In this document: piece by piece, positions 1 to 9,995 of the stretch
How the letters are laid out: every line of letters begins with the position of its first letter
Numbering within the stretch: position 1 is the stretch's first letter
NCBI GenBank assembly: GCA_903916255.1
Contig: CAIWVW010000132.1
Coordinates: 1-64,000, forward strand
Length of the DNA stretch: 64,000 nucleotides
Direction of reading: 5' to 3'
From: an uncultured Bacteroidota bacterium
GTDB taxonomy: Bacteria > Bacteroidota > Bacteroidia > JABEUT01
Notes under the pieces: model-generated
What the model saw: only the letters and a program-made list of their open reading frames with translations
Told to the model about the DNA's origin: nothing
Databases searched by the model: none
Program-made: the position numbers and the translations under genes

Positions 1-69
1 CGCCCGCGCCACTATCCCCCCTTGCCTCACATTATAAAATTGTCATTCCGAACAAAGTGAGGAATCTTA
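1..69. repeat. Partial copy of composite dispersed repeat (family B): half of a GC hairpin plus TGTCATTCCGAACAAAGTGAGGAATCTTA arm
   Basis: CGCCCGCGCCAC at 1-12 matches the inner hairpin arm at 39339-39350; 41-69 matches the outer arms at 30125-30256 and 39273-39300. Confidence 0.7.
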
Positions 70-118
70 CTAAAAAATGAACTAAAACTACCGTGAAAAC
101 GGTTAATTTTGAAGCCTT

Positions 119-1060
119 ATGGGCATGAAGACGAATAAAATGGGATTGTGCTTTAAAAATATGTGGGTTTTATTGATTGGGGTAGTCTCGGTTTTTATTG
201 CCTGTAATAATGTTATAGACCAAGGCTTTACTGATAAGGCAGAAGCAAAAAATGAAATGGTAAATGGCTTGAAGGAAGGCAAATGGATAGAATATGGAAA
301 TTATGGCAGCATTTTCTTATTGCCGGATAGTACAGCGCCGATATATGTACTTACTATTTATAAAGCCGGAAAACCGGTAGGAGTTTCACATGGATATAGT
401 AAGGATGGGAAATTTTATTGTGAAATTCCATATATTAATGGGGAAGTAAATGGAATAATGAAAATCTACGATGATAATGGAAAATTACAATGGGAAAACC
501 CCTTTGTCAATGGTAAAGAAAACGGGGTGGAGAAATCATTTTTTGAAGACGGAAAATTAGCACAGGAAACACCCTATATTAACGGTATAAAAAATGGTAT
601 TGAATATGTCTATTTTGATAAAGGTGGAAACGTAGACCTTGAATTTCCATATGAAAATGGGAAATTAAATGGAGTAGAAAAGGATTATTACGGTAACGGA
701 AAGTTAAGGAAAGAGATTCCTTACAAATATGATAGTATTAATGGAGTGGAAAAGGATTATTATGAAAGTGGAAAAATAATGAGCGAAATACCTTATTCTG
801 ATAACAAGCAAAATGATACTACAAAATCTTACTATGAAAGTGGGAGTCTAATGAGCAGGTCTATTTTTAAAAATAGTAATGAAGAAGTATCCGAAGAGTA
901 TTATGAAAATGGGAAATTAAAGTCTCGCAGTAATTATCGAGGCGATGAGGGAACAACAATGGAATATTATAAGAACGGAAAACTTAAGTCTAAAAGTAGT
1001 TTTGATGGCGTTAAAGAGATGATTATAAACTACGACTCAACCAGCAAAGAAATTAAATAA
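119..1060 (+). CDS. YwqK/MORN_2-like repeat lipoprotein
   Basis: Repeated YYENGKLKSxxxY/YENGKLNGVEKDYY motifs; N-terminal lipobox-like FIACNN. Confidence 0.8.
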   Translation: MGMKTNKMGLCFKNMWVLLIGVVSVFIACNNVIDQGFTDKAEAKNEMVNGLKEGKWIEYGNYGSIFLLPDSTAPIYVLTIYKAGKPVGVSHGYSKDGKFYCEIPYINGEVNGIMKIYDDNGKLQWENPFVNGKENGVEKSFFEDGKLAQETPYINGIKNGIEYVYFDKGGNVDLEFPYENGKLNGVEKDYYGNGKLRKEIPYKYDSINGVEKDYYESGKIMSEIPYSDNKQNDTTKSYYESGSLMSRSIFKNSNEEVSEEYYENGKLKSRSNYRGDEGTTMEYYKNGKLKSKSSFDGVKEMIINYDSTSKEIK

Positions 1061-1068
1061 TCTCCCTC

Positions 1069-1869
1069 TTACCTAACCCCTTCCCCAAGCATTAATAAAA
1101 ACGGAAGCGCCTGTGAATAGTCAAGCGTTGCGTACTCAAAGCCTAAATGCCTGATATTGTCATAATAGGTTTGATGCTGTTCATAATAGTTCTTTTCCGA
1201 CTGGATGTACCAGGCTTTAGTACCCAGTTTTTGAGCGATAAACCACTTTTCGAGTAAACGGGCCGTTCTGCCGTTTCCATCTTCAAAAGGATGAATTTTT
1301 ACAAATACCAGATGAATCATAGAAGCAAAATAGAATACCTCCTTAAAATTTAATTCAGCAGCAAGCAGTGTTTCAATATCTCCAAATAATTTTTCCATTT
1401 CCGTTTTTAACAAGCCTGGTGAAGCAGCCGTGTATTCTATCTTTCCATCGGAAGTAACAACCACCATATTTCCACTGCGAAAATTGCCTTGTTGCGCTTT
1501 TTGTAAAATGTGTTTGGTAATAATAGCATGGGCATTCATTATTTTGTCTGCCGATAATTTGGTTTTTTGCGCAAACAAATAAGCATCGTACAAATCATCT
1601 ACCTTGCGCGTATAGTCAGGCAAAAAGTGCGCTCCGAGCCGTTTATGCTTTATATAGGAATCCAATTCCATCTTCTCCCCTTCTATTTTAGACGAGAACA
1701 CAGCAGATACAGAAGTATAAAAACTAAAATTTTCAATGCTTAGTTCACTGTCATGCAGGGCATTAAATCCGGTTTGCAAACTATCATCTACCTGAGAACA
1801 ATATTGTTCCAGCAATGTGATAGGGATAATATCCAAATTTAATTTCATACGAATGGTAAAAATAGACAA
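1069..1869 (-). CDS. Fic family protein
   Basis: Fic motif HPFEDGNGRTARL; N-terminal SSKIEG matches the inhibitory (S/T)xxxE(G/N) motif. Confidence 0.93.
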   Translation of the reverse strand: MSIFTIRMKLNLDIIPITLLEQYCSQVDDSLQTGFNALHDSELSIENFSFYTSVSAVFSSKIEGEKMELDSYIKHKRLGAHFLPDYTRKVDDLYDAYLFAQKTKLSADKIMNAHAIITKHILQKAQQGNFRSGNMVVVTSDGKIEYTAASPGLLKTEMEKLFGDIETLLAAELNFKEVFYFASMIHLVFVKIHPFEDGNGRTARLLEKWFIAQKLGTKAWYIQSEKNYYEQHQTYYDNIRHLGFEYATLDYSQALPFLLMLGEGVR

Positions 1870-1907
1870 TTAGCTCAAATGCTTTTTCAACCCTTAATAA
1901 ATATGGT

Positions 1908-1915
1908 TAATTTTG
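1908..1915 (+). promoter_or_regulatory. Bacteroidota -7 box (TAATTTTG) upstream of asnS
   Basis: Matches TAnnTTTG, 18 nt before ATG at 1934. Confidence 0.5.
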
Positions 1916-1933
1916 CACTCCTATAAACCCATT

Positions 1934-3316
1934 ATGAAAAGAACGAACGTTAAAGAACTCTTAAAATCTAATGATTACGATAAAGAAGTAACCGTGCAGG
2001 GCTGGGTGCGTACCAAGCGCGACAGCAAGCAGGTTGTTTTTATCGCCCTTAATGATGGCTCTGTTATACATAACATACAGGCAGTTGCCGCTATCGATGC
2101 CTTTCCGGAGGAATTGCTGAAAAGCATTACAACGGGTGCATGTTTACAGGTAAAGGGAATATTGGTAAAGTCCCCCGGGCAGGGTCAGTCAGTTGAGATA
2201 CAGGCTAAGGAAATTCATATTTACGGCCTTGCCGATGAAACATTCCCATTGCAAAAGAAAGGCCACACGCTTGAATTTTTAAGGGAAATTGCCCACCTGC
2301 GCCCCCGCACCAATACAATTGGAGCCATTATGCGCATACGCCATGCGATGGCGTATGGCATACACAAATATTTCAACGATAACGGATTTTACTACCTCCA
2401 TGCCCCTGTAATTACCGGCTCTGATGCGGAAGGTGCTGGAGAAATGTTCCGTGTAACAACAATGGATATGCTTAATCCTCCCAAAAATGAGGATGGCTCC
2501 ATAAACTATACAGAAGACTTCTTTGGAAAAGAAACTAACCTTACTGTTTCCGGGCAGTTAGAGGCTGAAACCGCTGCTATGGCTTTGTCTAAGGTATATA
2601 CGTTCGGACCGACTTTCCGTGCGGAGAACTCCAATACGCCCCGCCACCTGGCAGAATTCTGGATGATTGAGCCTGAAATGGCTTTTTACGATATCCATGA
2701 TAATATGGATTTGGCAGAGGATATGCTAAAATATTTGGTGCGCTATGCGCTCGAAAATTGCATGGACGATTTGGTTTTCCTGAACAACATGTACGATAAG
2801 GAATTGCTCAACCGCCTGAATATGGTGAAGGATTCTACTTTCAAACGCATTACGTATACGGAAGGCGTTGATGTATTAAAAACATGCGGCAAAAAATTTG
2901 AGTTCAAACCGGAATGGGGAAATGACCTGCAAAAAGAGCATGAAAATTATCTGGTGGAACATTTTAAATGCCCTGTAATCATTACCGATTATCCGCGCGG
3001 CATAAAGGCTTTTTATATGAAACAAAATGAGGATGGTAAGACGGTCAGAGCCATGGACGTGCTTTTCCCCTATGTGGGTGAAATTATCGGCGGCTCACAG
3101 CGTGAAGAAAACTATGATAAACTCCTAGCACGTATTCGTGAAATGGGTCTGCCGGAAAAAGAAATGTGGTGGTATTTGGAACTCCGCAAATTTGGTACGG
3201 CTCCGCATTCCGGCTTTGGGCTTGGCTTGGAACGACTGGTGTTGTTTGTAACGGGCATGACCAATATCCGTGATGTGATACCATTCCCGCGCACCCCAAA
3301 AAATGCAGAGTTTTAA
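1934..3316 (+). CDS. asnS: Asparaginyl-tRNA synthetase
   Basis: Class II aa[32 protein letters not shown] and [32 protein letters not shown] at 1934 preferred to TTG at 1913. Confidence 0.95.
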   Translation: MKRTNVKELLKSNDYDKEVTVQGWVRTKRDSKQVVFIALNDGSVIHNIQAVAAIDAFPEELLKSITTGACLQVKGILVKSPGQGQSVEIQAKEIHIYGLADETFPLQKKGHTLEFLREIAHLRPRTNTIGAIMRIRHAMAYGIHKYFNDNGFYYLHAPVITGSDAEGAGEMFRVTTMDMLNPPKNEDGSINYTEDFFGKETNLTVSGQLEAETAAMALSKVYTFGPTFRAENSNTPRHLAEFWMIEPEMAFYDIHDNMDLAEDMLKYLVRYALENCMDDLVFLNNMYDKELLNRLNMVKDSTFKRITYTEGVDVLKTCGKKFEFKPEWGNDLQKEHENYLVEHFKCPVIITDYPRGIKAFYMKQNEDGKTVRAMDVLFPYVGEIIGGSQREENYDKLLARIREMGLPEKEMWWYLELRKFGTAPHSGFGLGLERLVLFVTGMTNIRDVIPFPRTPKNAEF

Positions 3317-3348
3317 ATAGCTTCGTCCGTCTTTAGTCCAAAAACGCC

Positions 3349-4812
3349 ATGGCCAACCTCCGGCAAACACAGCAGTTAAAACAGGCACTGAAGCTTACGC
3401 CCAATCAAATATTGGTGCAGAAACTTTTGTTATTGCCAGTTCCATTAATGGAGCAGCGCATAAAAGAGGAGATTGAAAACAATCCGGCGCTTGAAGATAT
3501 CAGCGAACCCTTGGACGAACCAAAAGATGAGGTGTCGGATAATTTGGATGATGATTTTGAAAAGGGAAATACCGATGATGATTTTGATGCGGAAGAATTC
3601 ATGGAAGAAAATGATGAGTATGTTCCTGCCTATAAACTATCATCAGACAATTATGCAGCCGAGCAGGAGACCCGGGAATCCTCTTTTGCAGACTCCTCCA
3701 GCTTCCAGGATTCTTTGCATTTTCAGTTAGGTTTGAAGGACCATTTGAACGAGCGCCAGCAAATGCTTGGCGAGTATATCATTGGCAATATTGATGAGGA
3801 TGGCTACCTGCGCCGCGATTTATATTCCATTTCAAACGATATTACTTTTCAGCAAAATATACTTACCGATGAAAAGGAATTAGAACCTCTTCTCCAAATA
3901 ATTCAAGAGTTTGACCCGCCGGGAGTTGGCGCGCGCGACCTTCGGGAATGCCTGCTAATTCAGCTTAAGCGCGAAGAACATAAAAATGAAACCCAAAAAC
4001 TGGCCATTGAAATTTTAGAGAAAGGTTTTGAAGAGTTTACGCGGAAAAATTATGATAAGCTGAAAGATATTTTAAAGGTGGATGATAGTAAATTGCGTGA
4101 AGCCGTAAATGAAATTATAAAGCTGAATCCTAAACCGGGACAGGCTTTTGCAGATGCTGCGGCCAGTTCTACACAAGTGGTTCCGGATTTTGTAATTGCC
4201 AATTCCGAGGGCGAATTGGAAGCCTCTATTAATGGAAGAATATCCTCAAATCTCCGATTAAGTCCACTCTATCTGGAGATGTCGGAACGCAAAAAGGGCA
4301 TGGATAAAATGGAACGTGAAGCAGCCACTTTTGCCAAAACAAAAACAGAAGCAGCAGGTAGTTTTATCAATGCTATTAAGCAGCGGGAAGATACCTTGCA
4401 ACGTGTTATGCAAACCATTTTGTATTACCAGCATGATTACTTTGCTTCGGGCGACGAAAGTAAGTTGAAACCCATGCTGTTAAAGGATATAGCAAAGGAA
4501 ATCGGATTGGATATTTCAACTATTTCACGGGTTGTGAGCAGCAAATATGTTCAGACGAACTTCGGAACGTTTTTATTAAAAACATTATTTTCAGAATCAT
4601 TCCAAAAAGAAAGCGGCGAGGAAGTTTCCATTAACGAAGTGAAAAACCTGATACAGGAAATAATTAGCGCCGAAGACAAAAAGAAGCCCATTAACGACGA
4701 TGCATTGGTATCTTTGCTGGAGGAAAAAGGATATAAGGTTGCACGGCGCACCGTTGCAAAATATCGCGAACAGCTGGGCATTCCGGTAGCGAGGATGCGT
4801 AAAGAAATATAA
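3349..4812 (+). CDS. rpoN: RNA polymerase sigma-54 factor
   Basis: N-terminal Q/L-rich LRQTQQLKQALKLTPNQ, C-terminal RpoN box ARRTVAKYREQLGIP. Confidence 0.95.
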   Translation: MANLRQTQQLKQALKLTPNQILVQKLLLLPVPLMEQRIKEEIENNPALEDISEPLDEPKDEVSDNLDDDFEKGNTDDDFDAEEFMEENDEYVPAYKLSSDNYAAEQETRESSFADSSSFQDSLHFQLGLKDHLNERQQMLGEYIIGNIDEDGYLRRDLYSISNDITFQQNILTDEKELEPLLQIIQEFDPPGVGARDLRECLLIQLKREEHKNETQKLAIEILEKGFEEFTRKNYDKLKDILKVDDSKLREAVNEIIKLNPKPGQAFADAAASSTQVVPDFVIANSEGELEASINGRISSNLRLSPLYLEMSERKKGMDKMEREAATFAKTKTEAAGSFINAIKQREDTLQRVMQTILYYQHDYFASGDESKLKPMLLKDIAKEIGLDISTISRVVSSKYVQTNFGTFLLKTLFSESFQKESGEEVSINEVKNLIQEIISAEDKKKPINDDALVSLLEEKGYKVARRTVAKYREQLGIPVARMRKEI

Positions 4813-4817
4813 AAAGT

Positions 4818-5453
4818 ATGGGTAAAAAAGTATGGTCAGCTATCTCTTATGTTTTCCACCCAGCATTGATGCCCGCCCTTGGAACATTCATTATTCTTTG
4901 GTGCGACCCTAACCTTTATATTCCTTTAGATACCGACAAACCTTGGTTAATAATACTCTCCGTGGTTTTTATTTGCACATATCTTTTACCTTTAGTCTTA
5001 AGTTGGATGTTACTAAAACTTGGTCGTATTTCAAGCATCACTCATCCTTCAGAAAACGACCGCCGCGTCTTACTTGCCTTTACAGCCCTTTGTTATATAC
5101 TTGTTTATTACACATTCCATAAAAGAATGCCTCCTTCGGCCCAATCACTGAATGTATTTATGTTAGGTATAAATATTTCCATCATTTCCACCCTGATAAT
5201 TTCCTTATTCACAAAGGTCAGCTTTCACAGTGTAGGTGCAGGCGGGCTGCTGGGAACAGTTATTGGGTTAATGCATTATACGCATACTTCCCTTTATACC
5301 TGGCTTTTAGGGGCATTTGCTATCGTTGTTTTAGTAGGCCTTGCTCGCTATAAATCAAAAGCTCATGATGCATTCAATATTTATATAGGACTTATAATAG
5401 GTATTGCCGCACAGGCATTGGTATTTTTCTTTGGCGTTACTCCTCTTTCTTAA
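4818..5453 (+). CDS. Multi-TM membrane protein, PAP2-like in Bacteroidota
   Basis: Hydrophobic helices throughout; 17-bp convergent overlap with mscS. Confidence 0.6.
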   Translation: MGKKVWSAISYVFHPALMPALGTFIILWCDPNLYIPLDTDKPWLIILSVVFICTYLLPLVLSWMLLKLGRISSITHPSENDRRVLLAFTALCYILVYYTFHKRMPPSAQSLNVFMLGINISIISTLIISLFTKVSFHSVGAGGLLGTVIGLMHYTHTSLYTWLLGAFAIVVLVGLARYKSKAHDAFNIYIGLIIGIAAQALVFFFGVTPLS

Positions 5454-6510
5454 TATATACCGAAGTGGTAGGGAATGGAATATCTATTCCCTCTGCCTTA
5501 AATCGCTTGTAAAGGCGCTTGATGAATTCATGCCGCAAAATATATTGCTGCGAAAACTCATTTACATCCATGGATAATGTAAAGTTAATGGAAGAGCCAC
5601 CGAATTCTTTATAGCGAAAAACAGGTTTTGTTTCTATACCGTTTTCACGCATCAGGGCCTCACCAACCTCCAGCGCCACCCGTTCAGCTTTATCTAAATC
5701 ACTGTCGTATGCAATGCCCACAGGCACCGAAATAGAAAGGTTCCGCTTGGGCAAAGAATAGTTGGTGATAATGGTCGTTGCCAGTTTGGAATTAGGTATC
5801 ACCGTCATATTATCTGATTGAGTAAGCAGCGTAGTCGACCTCCATGTAATATCAACAACCGTGCCTTCTTCGCCGCTAGTCAAGTGAATATAATCGCCCG
5901 GTTTGATGGTGCGTGTAAGTGTAATCTGTATTCCTGCAAAGAGGTTGGAAAGCGTATCCTGCAAGGCAAGTGCCACAGCCAAACCACCCACGCCCAAGGC
6001 TGTTAATACAGGGGTTATGGAAATTCCGAATGATTCCAGCATCACCAACAGGCCCAATAAATAGACTAAAATATTGATGATGGATTTGAATAGTGAAAGC
6101 GAACTCTTCGAGCTGTCTTCCCTGTTGGAATAGGCCTTCAGTAGGCCTGTCAGCACCCTTGCAATTACAAATGTGATAAGGAAAACCAGCAGTACTTTAT
6201 GTATCTTATATGCAAGAAGCACTGCTTTTTCATCCACAGGCGCATGTGCCATTCCAAAATAAACGGCAAATAAAATAGAGACCAGCACTATCATCCCTCG
6301 CAGAGAACTCACTAAAACCAAGCCGCCTTTCCAATGTGTTTTTTTAGATAGCCGCTGGATATAAATGATAATAATCCGCTGTATTACAATACCTGCAAAT
6401 AGGATGGCTCCTGCTATGAGAGCAGGCGTAAACCAGTCTTTCACCACTGTTATATCATTGGCGATAGCATTTACTTTTGGAGCAGAATTATTTAAGATTT
6501 GTAATAACAT
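5437..6510 (-). CDS. MscS-family mechanosensitive ion channel
   Basis: GVGGLAVALALQDTLSNLFAGIQI and IKPGDYI, MscS TM3/beta-domain motifs. Confidence 0.9.
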   Translation of the reverse strand: MLLQILNNSAPKVNAIANDITVVKDWFTPALIAGAILFAGIVIQRIIIIYIQRLSKKTHWKGGLVLVSSLRGMIVLVSILFAVYFGMAHAPVDEKAVLLAYKIHKVLLVFLITFVIARVLTGLLKAYSNREDSSKSSLSLFKSIINILVYLLGLLVMLESFGISITPVLTALGVGGLAVALALQDTLSNLFAGIQITLTRTIKPGDYIHLTSGEEGTVVDITWRSTTLLTQSDNMTVIPNSKLATTIITNYSLPKRNLSISVPVGIAYDSDLDKAERVALEVGEALMRENGIETKPVFRYKEFGGSSINFTLSMDVNEFSQQYILRHEFIKRLYKRFKAEGIDIPFPTTSVYIKKEE

Positions 6511-6511
6511 A

Positions 6512-7330
6512 CTACGCTATATTTTTCCCATTAAAATGCCTCTTCACAATCTTCATAAATGGCTTGTGCAAATGCCCGTTGCTTGCAACAATACTCTTGC
6601 CAAATATATAATCATCACCACCGGAGAAATCGCATAGTTTACCGCCTGCTTCCTGCACTATCAAAGCACCTCCTGATACATCCCAGGGTTTTAGCCCGTA
6701 TTCGTAAAATGCTTCAAAACGGCCCATAGCAACATAGCATAAATCTACTGCGGCAGAACCTATGCGGCGCAAGCCCTGTGTGCATTTCATCAGTTCTTCA
6801 AACAATTGCATATATTCTTTTTGCAAACCGAAATCGTTGTAGGGAAAGCCTGTTGCAATAAGGGAATCGCCTAATTGCTTTTGTGGCGAAACAGAAATTT
6901 TCATTCCGTTTACTTTCGCTCCTTTACCCTTTATTGCAGAGAAGCATTCTTTAAAATTAAGTTCATTCACTACCCCTATAATAGGAGTTTTATTCTCAAA
7001 AAGCCCAATACTAATGGCAAAGCAAGGCAAACGGTGAATAAAATTTGTTGTGCCATCCAGCGGGTCAATTACCCAGGTATATTTGTTATCGAAGTTGCCT
7101 CCGCCTTCTTCTCCTAATATTCCACTGCCCGGCAATATCTTCTGCAAACCCTTTATCAGCTTCTTCTCCGATGTTTTATCGACATACGAAACCAAATCAT
7201 TAAACCCTTTTTTCTGAATATCGGAAGGATTGAATTTATCCTTTTCTTTTAAAATAAAATCTCCTACCTCATGCGTGAGTTCTATAACTTCTTTGCAAAT
7301 TGAGTTTAGCTTAAGTCGCTTCGTGGGCAT
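6512..7330 (-). CDS. suhB: Inositol monophosphatase family protein
   Basis: GEEGGG, WVIDPLDGTTNFIHRLP, WDVSGGALIVQEAGG motifs. Confidence 0.92.
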   Translation of the reverse strand: MPTKRLKLNSICKEVIELTHEVGDFILKEKDKFNPSDIQKKGFNDLVSYVDKTSEKKLIKGLQKILPGSGILGEEGGGNFDNKYTWVIDPLDGTTNFIHRLPCFAISIGLFENKTPIIGVVNELNFKECFSAIKGKGAKVNGMKISVSPQKQLGDSLIATGFPYNDFGLQKEYMQLFEELMKCTQGLRRIGSAAVDLCYVAMGRFEAFYEYGLKPWDVSGGALIVQEAGGKLCDFSGGDDYIFGKSIVASNGHLHKPFMKIVKRHFNGKNIA

Positions 7331-8480
7331 GATTTTTGTACTTTTTTGTAAAATAAATTATTCCTATTACACCCAGCAGGAAAAACATGGGAGATATAAG
7401 CTGCGCCTGTGTTACGTCAAAACCAAAAATGTGGTATTTTATATTTACGCGAATCAGTTCTATCGAGAAGCGTTCGATTCCATTAAAGACAAGATACCAG
7501 CAAAATAAAACGCCAGGTGCATGAATCTTTTTCCGCATTTTCCATAAAATGAAAAAGATAATCAAGCCCATAATGGTTTCGTAAAATGGAGTTGGGAATA
7601 CACCCGGGCTTAGTACTGTGCAATAGTCTCCTGTGCAGCCCGGAATAGGGATTCCGGCACGTTCCACATTGTGCGGATAACCGAAAGACCACATCCAGTC
7701 GGGAAGAAAACTTAAAAACGCCGGCTTAGGGTTTGGATTCGCAATCCCCCAGTCCCCATCGCCAGCCATCTGGCAACCAATGCGGCCAACAGCATACGCC
7801 AAAATCATACTTGGCGCGGCTGCATCTACCATGTGTAAAAGCGGAATTCCTTTTTTATGTGTATAGACTAAAACCGAAATTGCACCCACTATTAACCCCC
7901 CGTAAACCGTAAGTCCGCTGGAAGAAAATATCATAGCCGGGTTATTGAAAAAGTCCTGGTAGTTTTCGAGCGCATCAAACAGTTTAGCTCCTATTATCCC
8001 GCCTATGGCTGCAATTAGCGTAATGTTACCTACCAATTGGTGAGGATATACTAACACTGTTTCCATTTTCGGATTGGGTAATCTTTTCTTATTCTTATCT
8101 CGATAGATAAGGAATGCGTATAAAGCTCCCGCTGCAAGGCCACTAATTAAATTTCCTTTCAGAGAGAGTAACGTTCCTTGCGGGTCATTTTTAAATTCTT
8201 CAAAATTTAGTGCAATATAGACTAATTTGAAAAATATTAAAAAAGCTATAACAAATGCTTCCACCAGTTCCGAAGTGCTTGCTCGCTGGCCTGTCCATGT
8301 ATCGGCTGGCATAGGTTTTAATATGCCTTCCTCTTCTTTCCGCTTCAGCTCCTTGGATAGCGCCCAAGCTGCAGCAAAAAAGGAAATAGCCATCATAGCG
8401 CCAAAAGTATGCACCAACTTGAGTGGCCCGAACTTTATGCCGAACCATGCGTCAAACAATTCATAAGCGGATGCGTACAT
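7311..8480 (-). CDS. lgt: Prolipoprotein diacylglyceryl transferase
   Basis: YAVGRIGCQMAGDGDWG Lgt signature; multi-TM. Confidence 0.92.
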   Translation of the reverse strand: MYASAYELFDAWFGIKFGPLKLVHTFGAMMAISFFAAAWALSKELKRKEEEGILKPMPADTWTGQRASTSELVEAFVIAFLIFFKLVYIALNFEEFKNDPQGTLLSLKGNLISGLAAGALYAFLIYRDKNKKRLPNPKMETVLVYPHQLVGNITLIAAIGGIIGAKLFDALENYQDFFNNPAMIFSSSGLTVYGGLIVGAISVLVYTHKKGIPLLHMVDAAAPSMILAYAVGRIGCQMAGDGDWGIANPNPKPAFLSFLPDWMWSFGYPHNVERAGIPIPGCTGDYCTVLSPGVFPTPFYETIMGLIIFFILWKMRKKIHAPGVLFCWYLVFNGIERFSIELIRVNIKYHIFGFDVTQAQLISPMFFLLGVIGIIYFTKKYKNHAHEAT

Positions 8481-8484
8481 ACAA

Positions 8485-9915
8485 TCAGTTAAGAGTTGAA
8501 AGTTGAAAGTTATAAGTTTCGGAAGCGTGAATAGAATTTATAATTTCTCCATCCACAGTTCCTTCTTCATTGATGGAATTGAGCCGCACGGTATATATGG
8601 AGTTTTTAAGTATTTCATTTGATGGAATCCGTACACGGACATAATTGTCGGTGTGACCGTATTGCCAGCCGTCATTGATATGTCCTTCAAATAATACAAT
8701 TTTTTCCTGTCCTAAATTATTTATATAAAATTGCCTTAATTTCTTTTCAGATAGTATCCTCAACATGCGGGTTCTTTTCTTACGGACATCCACAGGAATA
8801 ATATCCCTGCTCTCCGCTGCCAGTGTATTACTCCGCTCGGAATAAGTGAAGGCATGGAGATAAGAAACATCCAGTTCATTCAGGAAATTATAGGTTTCTA
8901 AAAAAAGTTCTTCTGTTTCTCCGGGAAAGCCTGTAATCACATCCGCACCTATGCAACAATGCGGCATAAGGGATTTGATTAAAGTCACTCTTTCTACGTA
9001 TAATTCCCGCAAATATCTGCGGCGCATAGCCTTAAGTATAGTATTAGAGCCTGATTGCAGCGGTATATGAAAATGCGGAACAAATTTTTCCGAGGTAGCT
9101 ATGAATTTGATAATATCGTCAGTTAGGAGGTTTGGTTCAATAGAGGAGATTCGGAAACGCACCGGAATAGTTACATTTTCCAATGCCCGAACTAAATCAT
9201 AAAAATTTTCTTTGTGCCCCAAACCTCCTAAGGCAGACTTGGAATAATTGCCAGTCGGGCCCCGGCTTCCAAAATCCCCAAGATTTACACCTGTCAGCAC
9301 AATTTCTTTTACTCCTTTATCTGCAATTTGGTAAACATCTTTCAACACATTTTCAATCGTATTGCTGCGGCTTGCTCCCCTTGCCAATGGTATGGTGCAA
9401 TAAGAACAACTGTAATCGCAACCATCCTGAACTTTCAGGAAACTGCGCGTGCGGTCGCCGGAAGAATAGGAAGCATGAAACTCCAGCGGTTGCTCAATTT
9501 CGCAGGAATGGATTTCCGTAAATTTATTTTTTAAAGCCCCTTTAGAGCCTGTCCCGAATATATTTCGGGAGGTTTGGGGCAAATAATTTCCAATATTGAA
9601 TTTCTCCGACGCTCCAAGCACAACATCCACACCTTCTATTTTGGCAATTTCTTCCGGTTTTAATTGGGCATAACAACCAATCACTGCAATAAAAGCCTCC
9701 GGCGAAAAATTCAGCGCATTACGCACCACCATGCGGCATTCTTTGTCAGCTTCGTTGGTAACAGAGCAGGTATTTATAATATAGACATCGGCTTTCTCCT
9801 TAAAGTTGACTTTACTGAACCCCTGCGCCTCCAACCGCTGCCCTATAGCCGACGATTCGGAATAGTTCAGTTTGCATCCAAGCGTGTAAATGGCAAAGGT
9901 AGGGTTGGCGTTCAT
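8485..9915 (-). CDS. mtaB: tRNA t6A37 methylthiotransferase MtaB (radical SAM)
   Basis: TLGCKLNYSES, CDYSCSYCTIPLARG radical-SAM CxxxCxxC, IGADVITGFPGE. Confidence 0.93.
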   Translation of the reverse strand: MNANPTFAIYTLGCKLNYSESSAIGQRLEAQGFSKVNFKEKADVYIINTCSVTNEADKECRMVVRNALNFSPEAFIAVIGCYAQLKPEEIAKIEGVDVVLGASEKFNIGNYLPQTSRNIFGTGSKGALKNKFTEIHSCEIEQPLEFHASYSSGDRTRSFLKVQDGCDYSCSYCTIPLARGASRSNTIENVLKDVYQIADKGVKEIVLTGVNLGDFGSRGPTGNYSKSALGGLGHKENFYDLVRALENVTIPVRFRISSIEPNLLTDDIIKFIATSEKFVPHFHIPLQSGSNTILKAMRRRYLRELYVERVTLIKSLMPHCCIGADVITGFPGETEELFLETYNFLNELDVSYLHAFTYSERSNTLAAESRDIIPVDVRKKRTRMLRILSEKKLRQFYINNLGQEKIVLFEGHINDGWQYGHTDNYVRVRIPSNEILKNSIYTVRLNSINEEGTVDGEIINSIHASETYNFQLSTLN

Positions 9916-9969
9916 AGAGCAAAAATAGGCATTTGCGGGAAATCTGGCCTTTGCTGTGATTAGGGATAT

Positions 9970-9977
9970 TATCTTTG
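9970..9977 (+). promoter_or_regulatory. Bacteroidota -7 box TATCTTTG
   Basis: TAnnTTTG match 18 nt before ATG at 9996. Confidence 0.5.
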
Positions 9978-9995
9978 AATTCTCCTAATGACATT

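Noticed and set aside
3084-3388. Minus-strand ORFs antisense to asnS 3' end and the asnS-rpoN junction
   Set aside because: Low-complexity translations with no recognisable motifs, overlapping strongly supported asnS/rpoN codons
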